Below, piece by piece: positions 8,858 to 18,000 of a stretch of 64,000 nucleotides of DNA. The first letter of the stretch is position 1; every line of letters begins with the position of its first letter. A program made the position numbers and the translations under genes. The notes under the pieces were generated by a model that searched no databases, was not told where the DNA came from, and worked only from the letters and a program-made list of their open reading frames with translations. Origin of the DNA: Tolypothrix sp. PCC 7712 (lineage in GTDB: Bacteria > Cyanobacteriota > Cyanobacteriia > Cyanobacteriales > Nostocaceae); NCBI RefSeq assembly GCF_025860405.1, contig NZ_CP063785.1:1922001-1986000 (forward strand), read 5' to 3'.

Positions 8858-9618
8858 CGTTAAATGCTCCTCAAGTTATGTAAAAGTAACTAGGGATAAG
8901 AAATGGGGAAAAGAAGCTGAGTATCCAGATTTCTGCACCCCAGTCCCTAGTTATAGAGTGTCTGATAGGGCGGAAAACTCCGACCTTGGTGGATTTGCTA
9001 ACTTCACAACTGTTGTTAGCTAGGGATATCAGTTGGTTTCAATACTCAGTATTCCCAAAAAAATTTCTTGATCGTGCAACTCTGTTTGCTATGCTCCTCG
9101 CATTGGCATATTTTTGCTGGAAAAATTCTTGATGTTGTCCTAGTTGAGCAGTCGGGATGGGATTATTTAAATTTATAAATACTTAAAAAAATTAATAAAT
9201 ACATTTCAAGCTGTTAATAGTTCCTTGACCTTCAGTTGTAGCTTGAATTTTGCCTAAATACTTAATTAAGAGCAAAGTTACTGTTAAGAAATGTATGAAT
9301 GTCATGTACAATAGGGCCGCATTGGCTTTTATGGAAGCTGAGAGCAATAAGAGTCAAAAATCTCCTCTATCTAAAGGTAGATGCTGTGATTGCGATTGAT
9401 CTCAACAACTAGCTGTTGCTACTTGGCGATCGCTGTGCCTAAACCAGATTTGCCATCAAGAGGCAATTCTCCTGGCTCATTTTGAGTGAGAAGCGGCGGA
9501 AAAGTCCTGCCAATCTTAGGCTAGCTCAACGTTGCTCAAGGTTGTACAGTTTGGTGTTATCTGATTCTCAGCTTCTTTATTGGCTTAGACAAATAGTGGT
9601 TTTGGAATCAAGTAACCT
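8858..9618. other. Intergenic region upstream of mgdA, no supported gene
   Basis: About 760 bp between divergent genes. Short open frames (for example from 9297 and 9482) lack RBS and coding character. The A+T-rich segment 9160-9300 is the likely promoter area for mgdA. Confidence 0.6.
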
Positions 9619-11022
9619 ATGCCAGCGAATTTCTGGCCCGAAGACGATTCTAGCAACGAGCTGGCTCCGCTCAACTCTCTGTTGTCTGACCTCTCAGCAA
9701 CCGAGGAGTCAATTGTAGAGACAGACCCTTTGTTTCTACCATTCCGGTTTCAAGGACGCAGACGCAAAGCAGCTCTAGTTTTGACTATAGTTTGGAGTAG
9801 CACGATCGCGCTGCATTTAGTTTCCTGGGGTTCTTTGTTCGTACTGGGACTGACCACTATTCTAGGTATTCACGCTCTGGAGGTGGTATTTACCAGACCC
9901 CGCCGTCACCCAAAAAAAATAGAAGGAGATTTACCTTCTGTATCTGTAATGGTGGCAGCGAAAAATGAGGAAGCAGTAATTAGTCGATTAGTCAAGAGTC
10001 TTTGCAGTCTTGACTATCCAGATGGCAAGTACGAACTCTGGGTCATTGACGATAACAGCAGCGATCGCACGCCCCAGTTATTAACAGAACTGGCAAAAGA
10101 ATATAAACAACTGAAAACTTTCCGACGTTCAGCACAAGCAACTGGTGGTAAATCTGGGGCATTAAATCAAGTGCTACCACTAACTAAAGGCGAAATTATC
10201 GCCGTGTTTGATGCTGATGCTCAAGTCTCACCAGAGTTGTTACACCAAGTAGTACCTTTATTTCAAAAAGAACAGGTAGGGGCGGTGCAGGTACGAAAAG
10301 CGATCGCCAATGCCAAAGAGAATTTTTGGACTAAAGGTCAAATGGCAGAAATGGCTGTTGATACCTATTTTCAGCAACAGCGAACGGCGTTGGGTGGGAT
10401 TGGTGAACTGCGCGGGAACGGTCAATTTGTCCGGCGCACAGCCTTAGAAAGTTGTGGTGGTTGGAATGAAGAAACCATCACTGATGATTTAGACTTGACG
10501 CTGCGCCTACATTTAGACAACTGGGATATTGATTGTGTCTTCTCGCCAGCCGTAGAGGAAGAAGGCGTGACCAATGCGATCGCACTTTGGCATCAGCGCA
10601 ACCGTTGGGCAGAAGGTGGATATCAGCGCTATTTAGATTACTGGGATTTGCTGCTCAAGAATCGACTTGGAACCCGCAAAACCTGGGATTTATTGAGCTT
10701 TATGCTGATTATGTATATTTTACCGACAGCAGCGATACCAGATTTATTAATGGCGATCGCCCTTCATCGTCCCCCCATCTTCGGCCCAATTACTGGTTTG
10801 TCTGTATCTCTCTCAGTGATTGGTATGTTCACTGGTTTGCATCGGATACATCAAGGGCAAAAATTCCAGTTGTCTACATATTTAGTTTTACTGCTGCAAA
10901 CCCTACGTGGCACCTTATATATGTTCCACTGGTTTGTTGTCATGAGCAGTACCACCGCCCGAATGTCATTCCGTCCCAAACGCCTAAAATGGGTGAAAAC
11001 AGTACATACAGGGGTGGAATGA
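9619..11022 (+). CDS. mgdA: Family 2 glycosyltransferase, probable monoglucosyldiacylglycerol synthase
   Basis: 467 residues. Membrane segments lie at about residues 52-90 and three to four at about 360-440, flanking a GT2 catalytic domain: VIDDNSSDR (144-150), the VFDADAQ metal site (D198, D200), TDDLDLTLRL with the probable base (288-297) and QRNRW (326-330), the Q/RxxRW signature of processive-like GT2 enzymes. Length and layout match Synechocystis sll1377 / Anabaena all3944, which transfer glucose from UDP-glucose to diacylglycerol to make GlcDG, the precursor of galactolipids of thylakoid membranes in cyanobacteria. The start ATG 9619 keeps the typical MPANFWPEDD N-terminus. Another GT2 substrate cannot be excluded from sequence alone. 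Confidence 0.78.
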   Translation: MPANFWPEDDSSNELAPLNSLLSDLSATEESIVETDPLFLPFRFQGRRRKAALVLTIVWSSTIALHLVSWGSLFVLGLTTILGIHALEVVFTRPRRHPKKIEGDLPSVSVMVAAKNEEAVISRLVKSLCSLDYPDGKYELWVIDDNSSDRTPQLLTELAKEYKQLKTFRRSAQATGGKSGALNQVLPLTKGEIIAVFDADAQVSPELLHQVVPLFQKEQVGAVQVRKAIANAKENFWTKGQMAEMAVDTYFQQQRTALGGIGELRGNGQFVRRTALESCGGWNEETITDDLDLTLRLHLDNWDIDCVFSPAVEEEGVTNAIALWHQRNRWAEGGYQRYLDYWDLLLKNRLGTRKTWDLLSFMLIMYILPTAAIPDLLMAIALHRPPIFGPITGLSVSLSVIGMFTGLHRIHQGQKFQLSTYLVLLLQTLRGTLYMFHWFVVMSSTTARMSFRPKRLKWVKTVHTGVE

Positions 11023-11116
11023 AAAATGGGCATGGGGCATTGGGCATGGGGCATTGGTAATTGGTATTTATTACCTTTTCCCCTTTTTTCCTTGTCCCTT
11101 TTCCCTGTATGCTTTC

Positions 11117-13636
11117 TTAATCATCAAAATCTGCTTCATCCATTAAGCCAGAATCAGTCATAGTACCGCCAAAATCTAAAGCATCATCTGACAAGCGGAT
11201 TATTTGTCCTTGAAAAAATTCTGCTAATCGCTGTGCTGCGATCGCAACTTCATCCGTTTCCCATTCGCTAGGGGGTGGTGCTGGTGTAGGGGTTGGTGGT
11301 GGCAAAGTTTGTACACCACCTCTACCTGTAGAGGATGGCTCTGTTCTCGTTGGCGCAGGTATTGGTGGTGGTGCTGGTACAGGTGCTGCTTTCGGGGTTT
11401 CTGGTTGCGGTATCGGCGCTACTGTTGTGTTTTGGTTGTTGTACCTGGGAGTAGGTGGTTGTTGAACACGAGTAGAGTCTGCTGGTAAAGCGTTCCTTTT
11501 AACCGAAATCCTGGATGTAGAGGTTACTTGTTCCAGAGTTACTTCAACTTCACGCTGAAAAGTCTGCTGGAAAGCTCCCTTCATCATTGACAGATCAGAT
11601 TTAAGTGTTTCATACCATTTTGCGCCTTTGACAGCAATACGGGCTACATTACCTTTAAACTCTACTAGTTGGCACATTTGCCCTAATAAAGCTTGCCTAG
11701 AAGGAGGAAAATTGGTACACACCTGTTGCCAAATTTTAGTTAAATCATATTGTGCTTCTTCAATAGCTTCTGCACTTACTGATTCAATTATTGCCGGTTC
11801 GACAGGAATAGATACAGGTTCTGGGCTACTTTGTGAAACTGAGTTAGCTGCTAAATTATGATTTGTTGTTGGTTCAGCAACTTGATGATTTTGGGCAACT
11901 GCTGGAGGGTTGTGATTTGTTTGTGAATAAACAGGAGATGGTGCAGAAACTTGCTGATTTTGCGGCGATGGGGCAGGAAGGCTAGGTGATATTTCTGTTT
12001 TTGGAACTCTGGGTGGTACACTGGCGGCTTGTACTGGAATGTTGGCAGTAGGTAATAATCCCAGCAATATCACCTCTAACCACAAACGTGGTTGGGTAGT
12101 GTTTTTGATTTGTACTTCTGCTTCGCGTAAATTTTTCTGTCCCGCTAAAATTGTGCTGGCTTCTAGCTTTTGAGCCAATGCAATTAAGGCTTGCCAGGTT
12201 TCCTGAGTACAAACAACTAAATCTTGACGGTTGGGTGCAGTCTTGGCAATTAGCAAATCACGGTAAGCAGCAGCGAGATTTTGCAGAATAGTTAATGGTT
12301 CTCGACCGCGATCCAAGATTTTGCGAGTGCAATCTAAAACTGCTTCGGCATTATCCTGAGCGATCGCACTTAACAATACTACTAAGTCCCGTTCGCTCAC
12401 AGAACCAACTAAATCCCAGACTCTATCGGGCGTAACTTCACCAGATAATAGCGCTAATTGGTCGAGGAGACTTTCTGCATCTCGCAATCCCCCCTGAGCA
12501 ATTTGGGCAACTAAAGTTACAGCATCTAGAGAAATATTAATATTTTCTTTTTGGGCGATCGCGCTTAAATGCTTGACCATCGCCTCTAAGTTAATACGTC
12601 TAAAATCAAACCTTTGACAGCGAGAGATAATTGTCGGCAATACTCGCTGGGGGTCGGTTGTTGCTAAGACGAATACTACATGTTTAGGTGGCTCTTCTAG
12701 TGTCTTTAATAACGCATTGAATGCCTGGGTACTCAGCATGTGGCAATTATGCACCAAAAGCCCATTAGCCACAAAGTTGTGATTATCTTCGACTTCAATG
12801 TCATAAACTGGCTCAACCCCAGCGAGGTGGACAGATTCTACCGTTGCCAAACTTGTATCCCATTGTCGGGATTGAGTTAGAGAGATTACCTTTAAATTGG
12901 TGTCCTGAGGCAAATCGACGGATGCGTCCATCCGTACCGAATTTGTAAATGAGGCTACCGCATCCACATTCACAGGCGATAGTATCTTCACTCCTTCTTT
13001 TACGTCCCTTGCTGCTATCCATCCCCGATCTGTCCTAATTAAATGATTGCCAGTACATCTAATTTCTCCATGAGTTGTCTTGATAACCAAGGTTTGACGT
13101 TTTCCTTGGTCTAACCACCGTACAACAGGCTTAAATTCCCAATTCCCTGATAATTCGTTGTAACTTAAAACTTTTTTGCCCTGAATAGTAGGGTCGTCAA
13201 TTCTGACGAGTCCTTCATCAGTTAAGACTAAAGAGTCGCCAGTTAGACATTCGTCGATGACGTACACCTTGTAGCGACACTGCACAGGCGCAAACTGCGC
13301 TTTTTCAATAATTTCTCGGATATTATCGACACCAGTATTGCTGGCTGCGTCAATTTCAATCACATCCAAAGAGTAGCCTTGAGTAATTCCCTGACAGACA
13401 TCACATTTGCCGCAAGGTTGAGCAGTGGGCTTACCACTCGCCAGACAATTGAGGGATTTGGCAAGAATACGCGCGCTGGAAGTTTTGCCTGTACCTCTAG
13501 GGCCAGTGAACAAATAGGCGGGGGCGATTTTAGCTGAGTTGATCGCATTTGTGAGGGTAGTAGCGATCGCCTCTTGTCCGACTAATTCCGCAAAACTCTT
13601 TGGGCGATACTTATGGTGCAGGGGTTCGTAAGACAT
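11117..13636 (-). CDS. dnaX: DNA polymerase III subunit gamma/tau precursor with an intein
   Basis: 839-residue precursor; 671 residues remain after removing an intein at residues 130-297. The extein has the AAA+ clamp-loader core: Walker A FTGPRGTGKTSSARILA (about 43-59), a zinc-binding cluster around C64, C75, C78 and C81, Walker B VYVIDE interrupted right at the following Cys, and sensor 1 ATTDPQ. A Pro/Gln-rich linker and a tau-like C-terminal region follow. DnaX drives loading of the beta clamp in replication. The intein sits directly after VIDE, between Walker B and CHML, the insertion point also used by the Synechocystis DnaX intein. No frameshift breaks the frame, so a full protein should form after splicing. 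Confidence 0.97.
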   Translation of the reverse strand: MSYEPLHHKYRPKSFAELVGQEAIATTLTNAINSAKIAPAYLFTGPRGTGKTSSARILAKSLNCLASGKPTAQPCGKCDVCQGITQGYSLDVIEIDAASNTGVDNIREIIEKAQFAPVQCRYKVYVIDECLTGDSLVLTDEGLVRIDDPTIQGKKVLSYNELSGNWEFKPVVRWLDQGKRQTLVIKTTHGEIRCTGNHLIRTDRGWIAARDVKEGVKILSPVNVDAVASFTNSVRMDASVDLPQDTNLKVISLTQSRQWDTSLATVESVHLAGVEPVYDIEVEDNHNFVANGLLVHNCHMLSTQAFNALLKTLEEPPKHVVFVLATTDPQRVLPTIISRCQRFDFRRINLEAMVKHLSAIAQKENINISLDAVTLVAQIAQGGLRDAESLLDQLALLSGEVTPDRVWDLVGSVSERDLVVLLSAIAQDNAEAVLDCTRKILDRGREPLTILQNLAAAYRDLLIAKTAPNRQDLVVCTQETWQALIALAQKLEASTILAGQKNLREAEVQIKNTTQPRLWLEVILLGLLPTANIPVQAASVPPRVPKTEISPSLPAPSPQNQQVSAPSPVYSQTNHNPPAVAQNHQVAEPTTNHNLAANSVSQSSPEPVSIPVEPAIIESVSAEAIEEAQYDLTKIWQQVCTNFPPSRQALLGQMCQLVEFKGNVARIAVKGAKWYETLKSDLSMMKGAFQQTFQREVEVTLEQVTSTSRISVKRNALPADSTRVQQPPTPRYNNQNTTVAPIPQPETPKAAPVPAPPPIPAPTRTEPSSTGRGGVQTLPPPTPTPAPPPSEWETDEVAIAAQRLAEFFQGQIIRLSDDALDFGGTMTDSGLMDEADFDD
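12746..13249 (-). mobile_element. DnaX mini-intein (168 residues, no endonuclease in frame)
   Basis: Residues 130-297 of DnaX. It begins CLTGDSLVLTDEG (nucleophile Cys1) and has block B CTGNHLIRT with the TxxH motif. The C-terminal blocks are VEPVYDIEVEDNHNFVANG and then LLVHN, with penultimate His and terminal Asn, followed by Cys+1 of the extein. All standard splicing residues are present, so splicing should work. At 168 residues it has no room for a homing endonuclease, so it is a mini-intein. The linker (about residues 220-262) is atypical and is encoded by DNA that in another frame looks like endonuclease sequence (see the separate entry). Confidence 0.95.
12885..12980 (-). pseudogene. 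Remnant of an HNH-type homing endonuclease, out of frame inside the intein
   Basis: A second open frame on the same strand (ATG at 13022, through 12813) overlaps the intein linker. Its residues 15-46 contain IACECGCGSLIYKF and then GRIRRFASGHQFKGN. The CxCxC cluster followed by GRxRRFxxGHxxKG is the pattern of the zinc-binding segment of small mobile HNH endonucleases. The frame differs from the intein frame by one position. Interpretation: the endonuclease of a former full-length intein was mostly deleted and the remainder is now read in a shifted frame as linker. This rests on motif recognition, not on an alignment. Confidence 0.6.
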
Positions 13637-13865
13637 AAGATGATAGCACCCAGTAGAGTTGAAGATTTTACTATTGTAGACTACCAGAACTGCACCATAG
13701 GTTGCTCTGGGATGGAACTTTGGCGTTTAACGATGAGTTCTAGAAAGTTTTGCAGATTAACGCTATAGTACAGTGCGATCGCCTAAACACTGAAGAAATC
13801 TGAACAAAAGATTAATTTACTCGATAGATACCCAGGTTTAGCCTAAATAGGGCTACTTTAAAAAA

Positions 13866-13960
13866 GTCATCACACCTAAAAGCACTTTATTGCTTTTAGC
13901 TCTGTGCATCAGTAGGGTGTTTAAAATGATGACGGATTCAGGCTAGGTAAGCCCAGTCCG
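13866..13960 (+). ncRNA. Candidate structured RNA or cis element
   Basis: Nested inverted repeats: outer stem GTCATCA (13866-13872) with TGATGAC (13927-13933); CACC paired with GGTG inside; and an inner hairpin TAAAAGCA / TGCTTTTA (13877-13884 with 13891-13898). A second hairpin follows directly, CGGA...GGCT / AGCC...TCCG (13933-13960). The element lies in the ~525-bp gap between dnaX and the gene at 14162. It matches no RNA family I can name; it could be a small RNA, a 5' leader element or a compact mobile repeat. The strand is undecided because stems read on both. Confidence 0.4.
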
Positions 13961-14161
13961 CCACAATTACTGCAAATTAATTTACAAAGTGGATGGTTAT
14001 AGTTATTTGCCATAGCCCCATTTTGCCCAGTCAACCAGTTACTAAATAAACACCGATCGCTAAAATTCTTAGGGTAATCAAACTCAAAAAAAGTCCAGAA
14101 TCAAGCGGCGATGAATTCCGTCATCTAGGACTTTGCGGCACCAAGGGGAGGAGATACAATC

Positions 14162-14869
14162 ATGCAGCAAATGCTCAGGAGGTTAGTTCAATGGCTGAAA
14201 AACTTGTTTCAGGGCTTGTTTGGGCGTAAAAAAACTCGCCCGCAAGTGCGTGCAGAGGTACCCAAACAACCACCACCAACACTCAGCGATACCGATTTAG
14301 AATTTCTGTTCAACGAATTGTTGGAAGGAGTCCACCAAGCACGCGGTCAAGCATGGGCACAAAAGTGGCTACATAATATTGAAAATCGCATACCCACAGA
14401 ACGTTGGGTAGAGTGGTTGCGACGCTTGGGCGAAAGATTACTAGCAGCCCCTACACCTAATAATGAAATGGCAGCGCGGTTAGTGCAGTTGGGTGATTTA
14501 GGCGTTGGTGAGGTAGGAGATGTTGCCTATGATATCGGAATGCAATTGTTGACACGCAATCAAGGCGAACCAATTTGGGAATATGATGGGCCAGATGCTA
14601 CCAACCCCTCACCACCTCCAGAAATTGACTCTGTAGCAACTGCAACAGCCACAGCCGAAAATAATTCAACAGAAGCCTACGAAACTGTTACTTTAGAACA
14701 GTTGTTTGTAATGATGCAGCAAGATGAAAATTTATGCCAGCAAGTTGCCCAACAACTGGGGCTGGAGACGACCGATCCACAAGTCATCATTCAAGAATTG
14801 ATTAATCAATACCATGCTGCTAATCAAGCAGCTACAGAACAAGCAGCTACAGAACCAACAGAATCATGA
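14162..14869 (+). CDS. Conserved protein sharing an N-terminal domain with the downstream CHAT protein
   Basis: 235 residues with RBS GGGGAGG upstream. An amphipathic, basic N-terminus (MLRRLVQWLKNLFQGLFGR) is followed by a domain at about residues 41-133 (LEFLFNELLEGVHQARGQAW, then a WVEWLRRLGERLLA block and LVQLGDLGVGEVGDVAYDIG) that recurs in the next gene. A Thr/Ala-rich linker and a short C-terminal helical domain follow (LEQLFVMMQQDENLCQQVAQ). The shared domain and tandem order suggest the two proteins come from duplication and may work together, for example as adaptor and protease. The domain's function is unknown to me. The N-terminal helix could bind membranes. Confidence 0.75.
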   Translation: MQQMLRRLVQWLKNLFQGLFGRKKTRPQVRAEVPKQPPPTLSDTDLEFLFNELLEGVHQARGQAWAQKWLHNIENRIPTERWVEWLRRLGERLLAAPTPNNEMAARLVQLGDLGVGEVGDVAYDIGMQLLTRNQGEPIWEYDGPDATNPSPPPEIDSVATATATAENNSTEAYETVTLEQLFVMMQQDENLCQQVAQQLGLETTDPQVIIQELINQYHAANQAATEQAATEPTES

Positions 14870-15009
14870 ATACTCAGATGAAAATATTGTTACCGCCGAG
14901 GATCATAAAGTTTTTGTAATTGTACTCATGAGTTTTTACGTAATTCATGATCTTTTTAACACAACGATGGCTACAATCTAGGTTAAATAAAAATCCAAGA
15001 GTGTGACAG

Positions 15010-18000
15010 ATGCTCAGGCGTCTAATTGAATGGCTAAAAAACTTGTTCCAGCTTCCTTTTAGTAATCAAAAAGCTGGTTCTCGAAATACCGCAAGGGGAT
15101 ACGGGGTGGCAAAGTCACCACCGGAACTTACCAATGCGGATCTAGAACTGTTGTTTACCCAGCTGCTGGAAGGTGTGCATCAAGCCAGAGGACGTCAGTG
15201 GGCGCTGAAGTACCTGCAACGGATGGAACACCGGATTTCTGATGAACGCTGGATCGATTGGTTGCTGAATTTTGGTGAAAGATTGTTAAATTCCCCAGCA
15301 CCTAACCAGCAAATAGCAGGGCGAATGATCCAACTGGGTGAACTTGGTGTTGGCAGAATCGGAGAACTTGCTTATGACATTGGTTTGACTTTGTTGAAGC
15401 GTAACTCCGCAAGTAGTTATGAAGCAATTGACGATTTTGATCGTCGTTTGGGCATGGAAAGCACTACCCCTGAAGATAATTTTCACAATACTCCAGGACA
15501 GGAATTGATCCGCAACTTGGGCGAAAGGTTATGGGATTATGAGGAGGAAGATACCGAATCCACAATTCCCATACCAGAGATGATGTCTGTGGAGGAAGCA
15601 TGGACAGGCAATATTGGGGAAGTGTTATGGGAATATGACGGCGAAGATGCTGCCCCAAAAGCTGCTATCCTTAATCCTTCAGAAGATGATGCGATCGCCA
15701 ATTTATTTGATTTGTTCTTAGAACCGCCTGATGATGAAGAAACAGACACAGAAATCATCACGCCGGTTACTGATTTAAATCCGCTTCCTGAAGAACCTCT
15801 GCACACTGCACCCCCAGCAGCAGAAGTAACTACTCCCACACCACCAGAGGTAGATACTAGCCTGGTTCCCCCAGCAGAAGAACAACCCACCGAAATTTCC
15901 CAAGCGCCGACATGGGATAAATCTTTAGCCAAATTAGAGCCTAACGTCGCTCAAGCTTTGGATGAGTTGTTAGTCAGGTTGGATCAAAGTACTTCCTTAG
16001 TCCAAGAACTGGCTTCGGAACTAGCCATTCAACGCCAAAGTTCGCAAATCATACCGCAACCCCAAATTGATCGGGCGCAAGCATGGTTTTATCAAGGGTT
16101 GCAACAAGCGAGAACAGGTGATTTATTAGGTGCGATCGCATCTTATGATGCAGCGATCGAACTGAAACCCCATGTTGATGAATACTGGTTTAATCGGGGT
16201 TTAACACTGTTTCATTTAGAACATTTTAATGAAGCGATCGCATCTTATGACAGAGCTATAGAACTACGTCCCGATTACTACAAAGCTTGGTATAACCGGG
16301 GGGGAATTCTCGGAGAATTAGGGCAATTTGATGATGCAATTGTCTCCTTTGAGCGAGTAATTGCCATCAAGCCCGATTTCTCGGAAGCTTGGGCTAGCAG
16401 AGGTTTAGCGTTGATGAAGTTAGGGCTGTTATGGGAAGCTATAGAAAGCTATGACCAAGCCTTAGCGTTGGAACCCCAAGACCCCGAAAACTGGTATTAT
16501 CGCGGCATAGCACTGGGTATCAACGAACAACATGAAGAAGCGATCGCTTCTTACGATAAAGCGTTAGAAATTGACCCCGATTACTATGAAGTTTGGATTG
16601 ATCGCGGCGTAGTCCTGTTTAATTTAAAACAATGGTCAGAAGCGATCGCCTCCTGGGACAAAGCCCTCTCGATTCACAACGATTTCTACTTAGCTTGGTA
16701 TAACCGAGGTGTGGCTTTAGATAATTTAGGTAGACGCGAAGAAGCGATCAACTCCTACAAGAAAGCGATTGCCATCAACCCCGAATTCCATTTAGCCTGG
16801 TATAACCAAGCAGTCGCCTTGTTTTATTTAGGAAGCTATGCTGATGCGATCGCTTCCTATGATAGTGCTTTAGAAATCAAACAAGATTACTGGGAAGCTT
16901 GGATTGGGCGGGGAACGGCTGCGGGTAATTTAGTGAATGTTGATGCACTTTCCGGTTTATTCACGAAAATTACAGATACCAGTTCCGCCTTGAAGCAAAC
17001 TGGCTATGAGGGTAAAGTAGCTAGCTACGAAGCCGGCTTAAAATATGTCCGCCCCGACACTCACCCCGAAGGTTGGGGTAGATTGCATTTAGCGATCGCC
17101 AATACTCATTACGATTACGGTAAGAAAAATGCAGCTAGCCGCACTCCTTGGCAAAAAGCGGTAGCAGAGTATAATCAGGCACTCTTAACTCTGACTAGCG
17201 AAGATTTTCCGCAGTTGCATTTGGAAGTGTTGCAATCTCTCATTAAAACCCTTGTCGGTTTGGGACAAACAGCACAAGCACAAGACTTACTGCAATACAG
17301 TACCGATTTATTAAGAGAATTACTCACTGATTCCACCCGTCCCGATGATAGTAAAAAGCAGTTAGCTTTAAGATTTGCTGGCTTGCGGCAATTAATTGTT
17401 GATTTAGCCGTAGAGTATGGTGATTTAGTAGAAGCTTGGGAAATTGCCGAACAAGCGAAAAATGCTTGTTTAACTTGGCAGCTTGATGGTTGGCAAGAAG
17501 AAATTGCATCCATCAGCTATTCTGAAGTTCAACTGCTATTAAATCCTCAAACAGCAATTATTTACTGGCATATTAGCCCAGCTTCTGTACACACCTTTGT
17601 ACTCAAGGATCAAGCGCCTTCACCCATCCTCATATTTACACCTATGCAAGATACAGGTGTATTTAACTTAGGCAGAACCACATCACGTTTACAAGAATTA
17701 CCTCTACCAGAAGGAGTCAGACGTTTAATTACCTTTGAAGATTGGTTAGAAGATTGGAATCAACAATATCAAGAATATAGTAGCCTTGCTGAAGATAAAC
17801 AAAATCAAATCAACCATTCCTGGCGGATGGATATGGAGCAAAGGCTATCCGAGCTAAAAGATATTCTCAATATTCCTAGTATTATTCAGGAATTGGAAGG
17901 AATTACACATCTAATTTTAATTCCCCACCGTGATTTACAAAGATTGCCTCTCCATGCCCTATTTTCCGGCTCTAATCAACCAGAATATTTATCAAATTTA

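Noticed and set aside
12813..13022. ORF inside the DnaX intein considered as an expressed endonuclease gene
   Set aside because: Only a short fragment with the zinc-type motif and no catalytic HNH core was visible, so it is treated as a remnant and not as an active gene.
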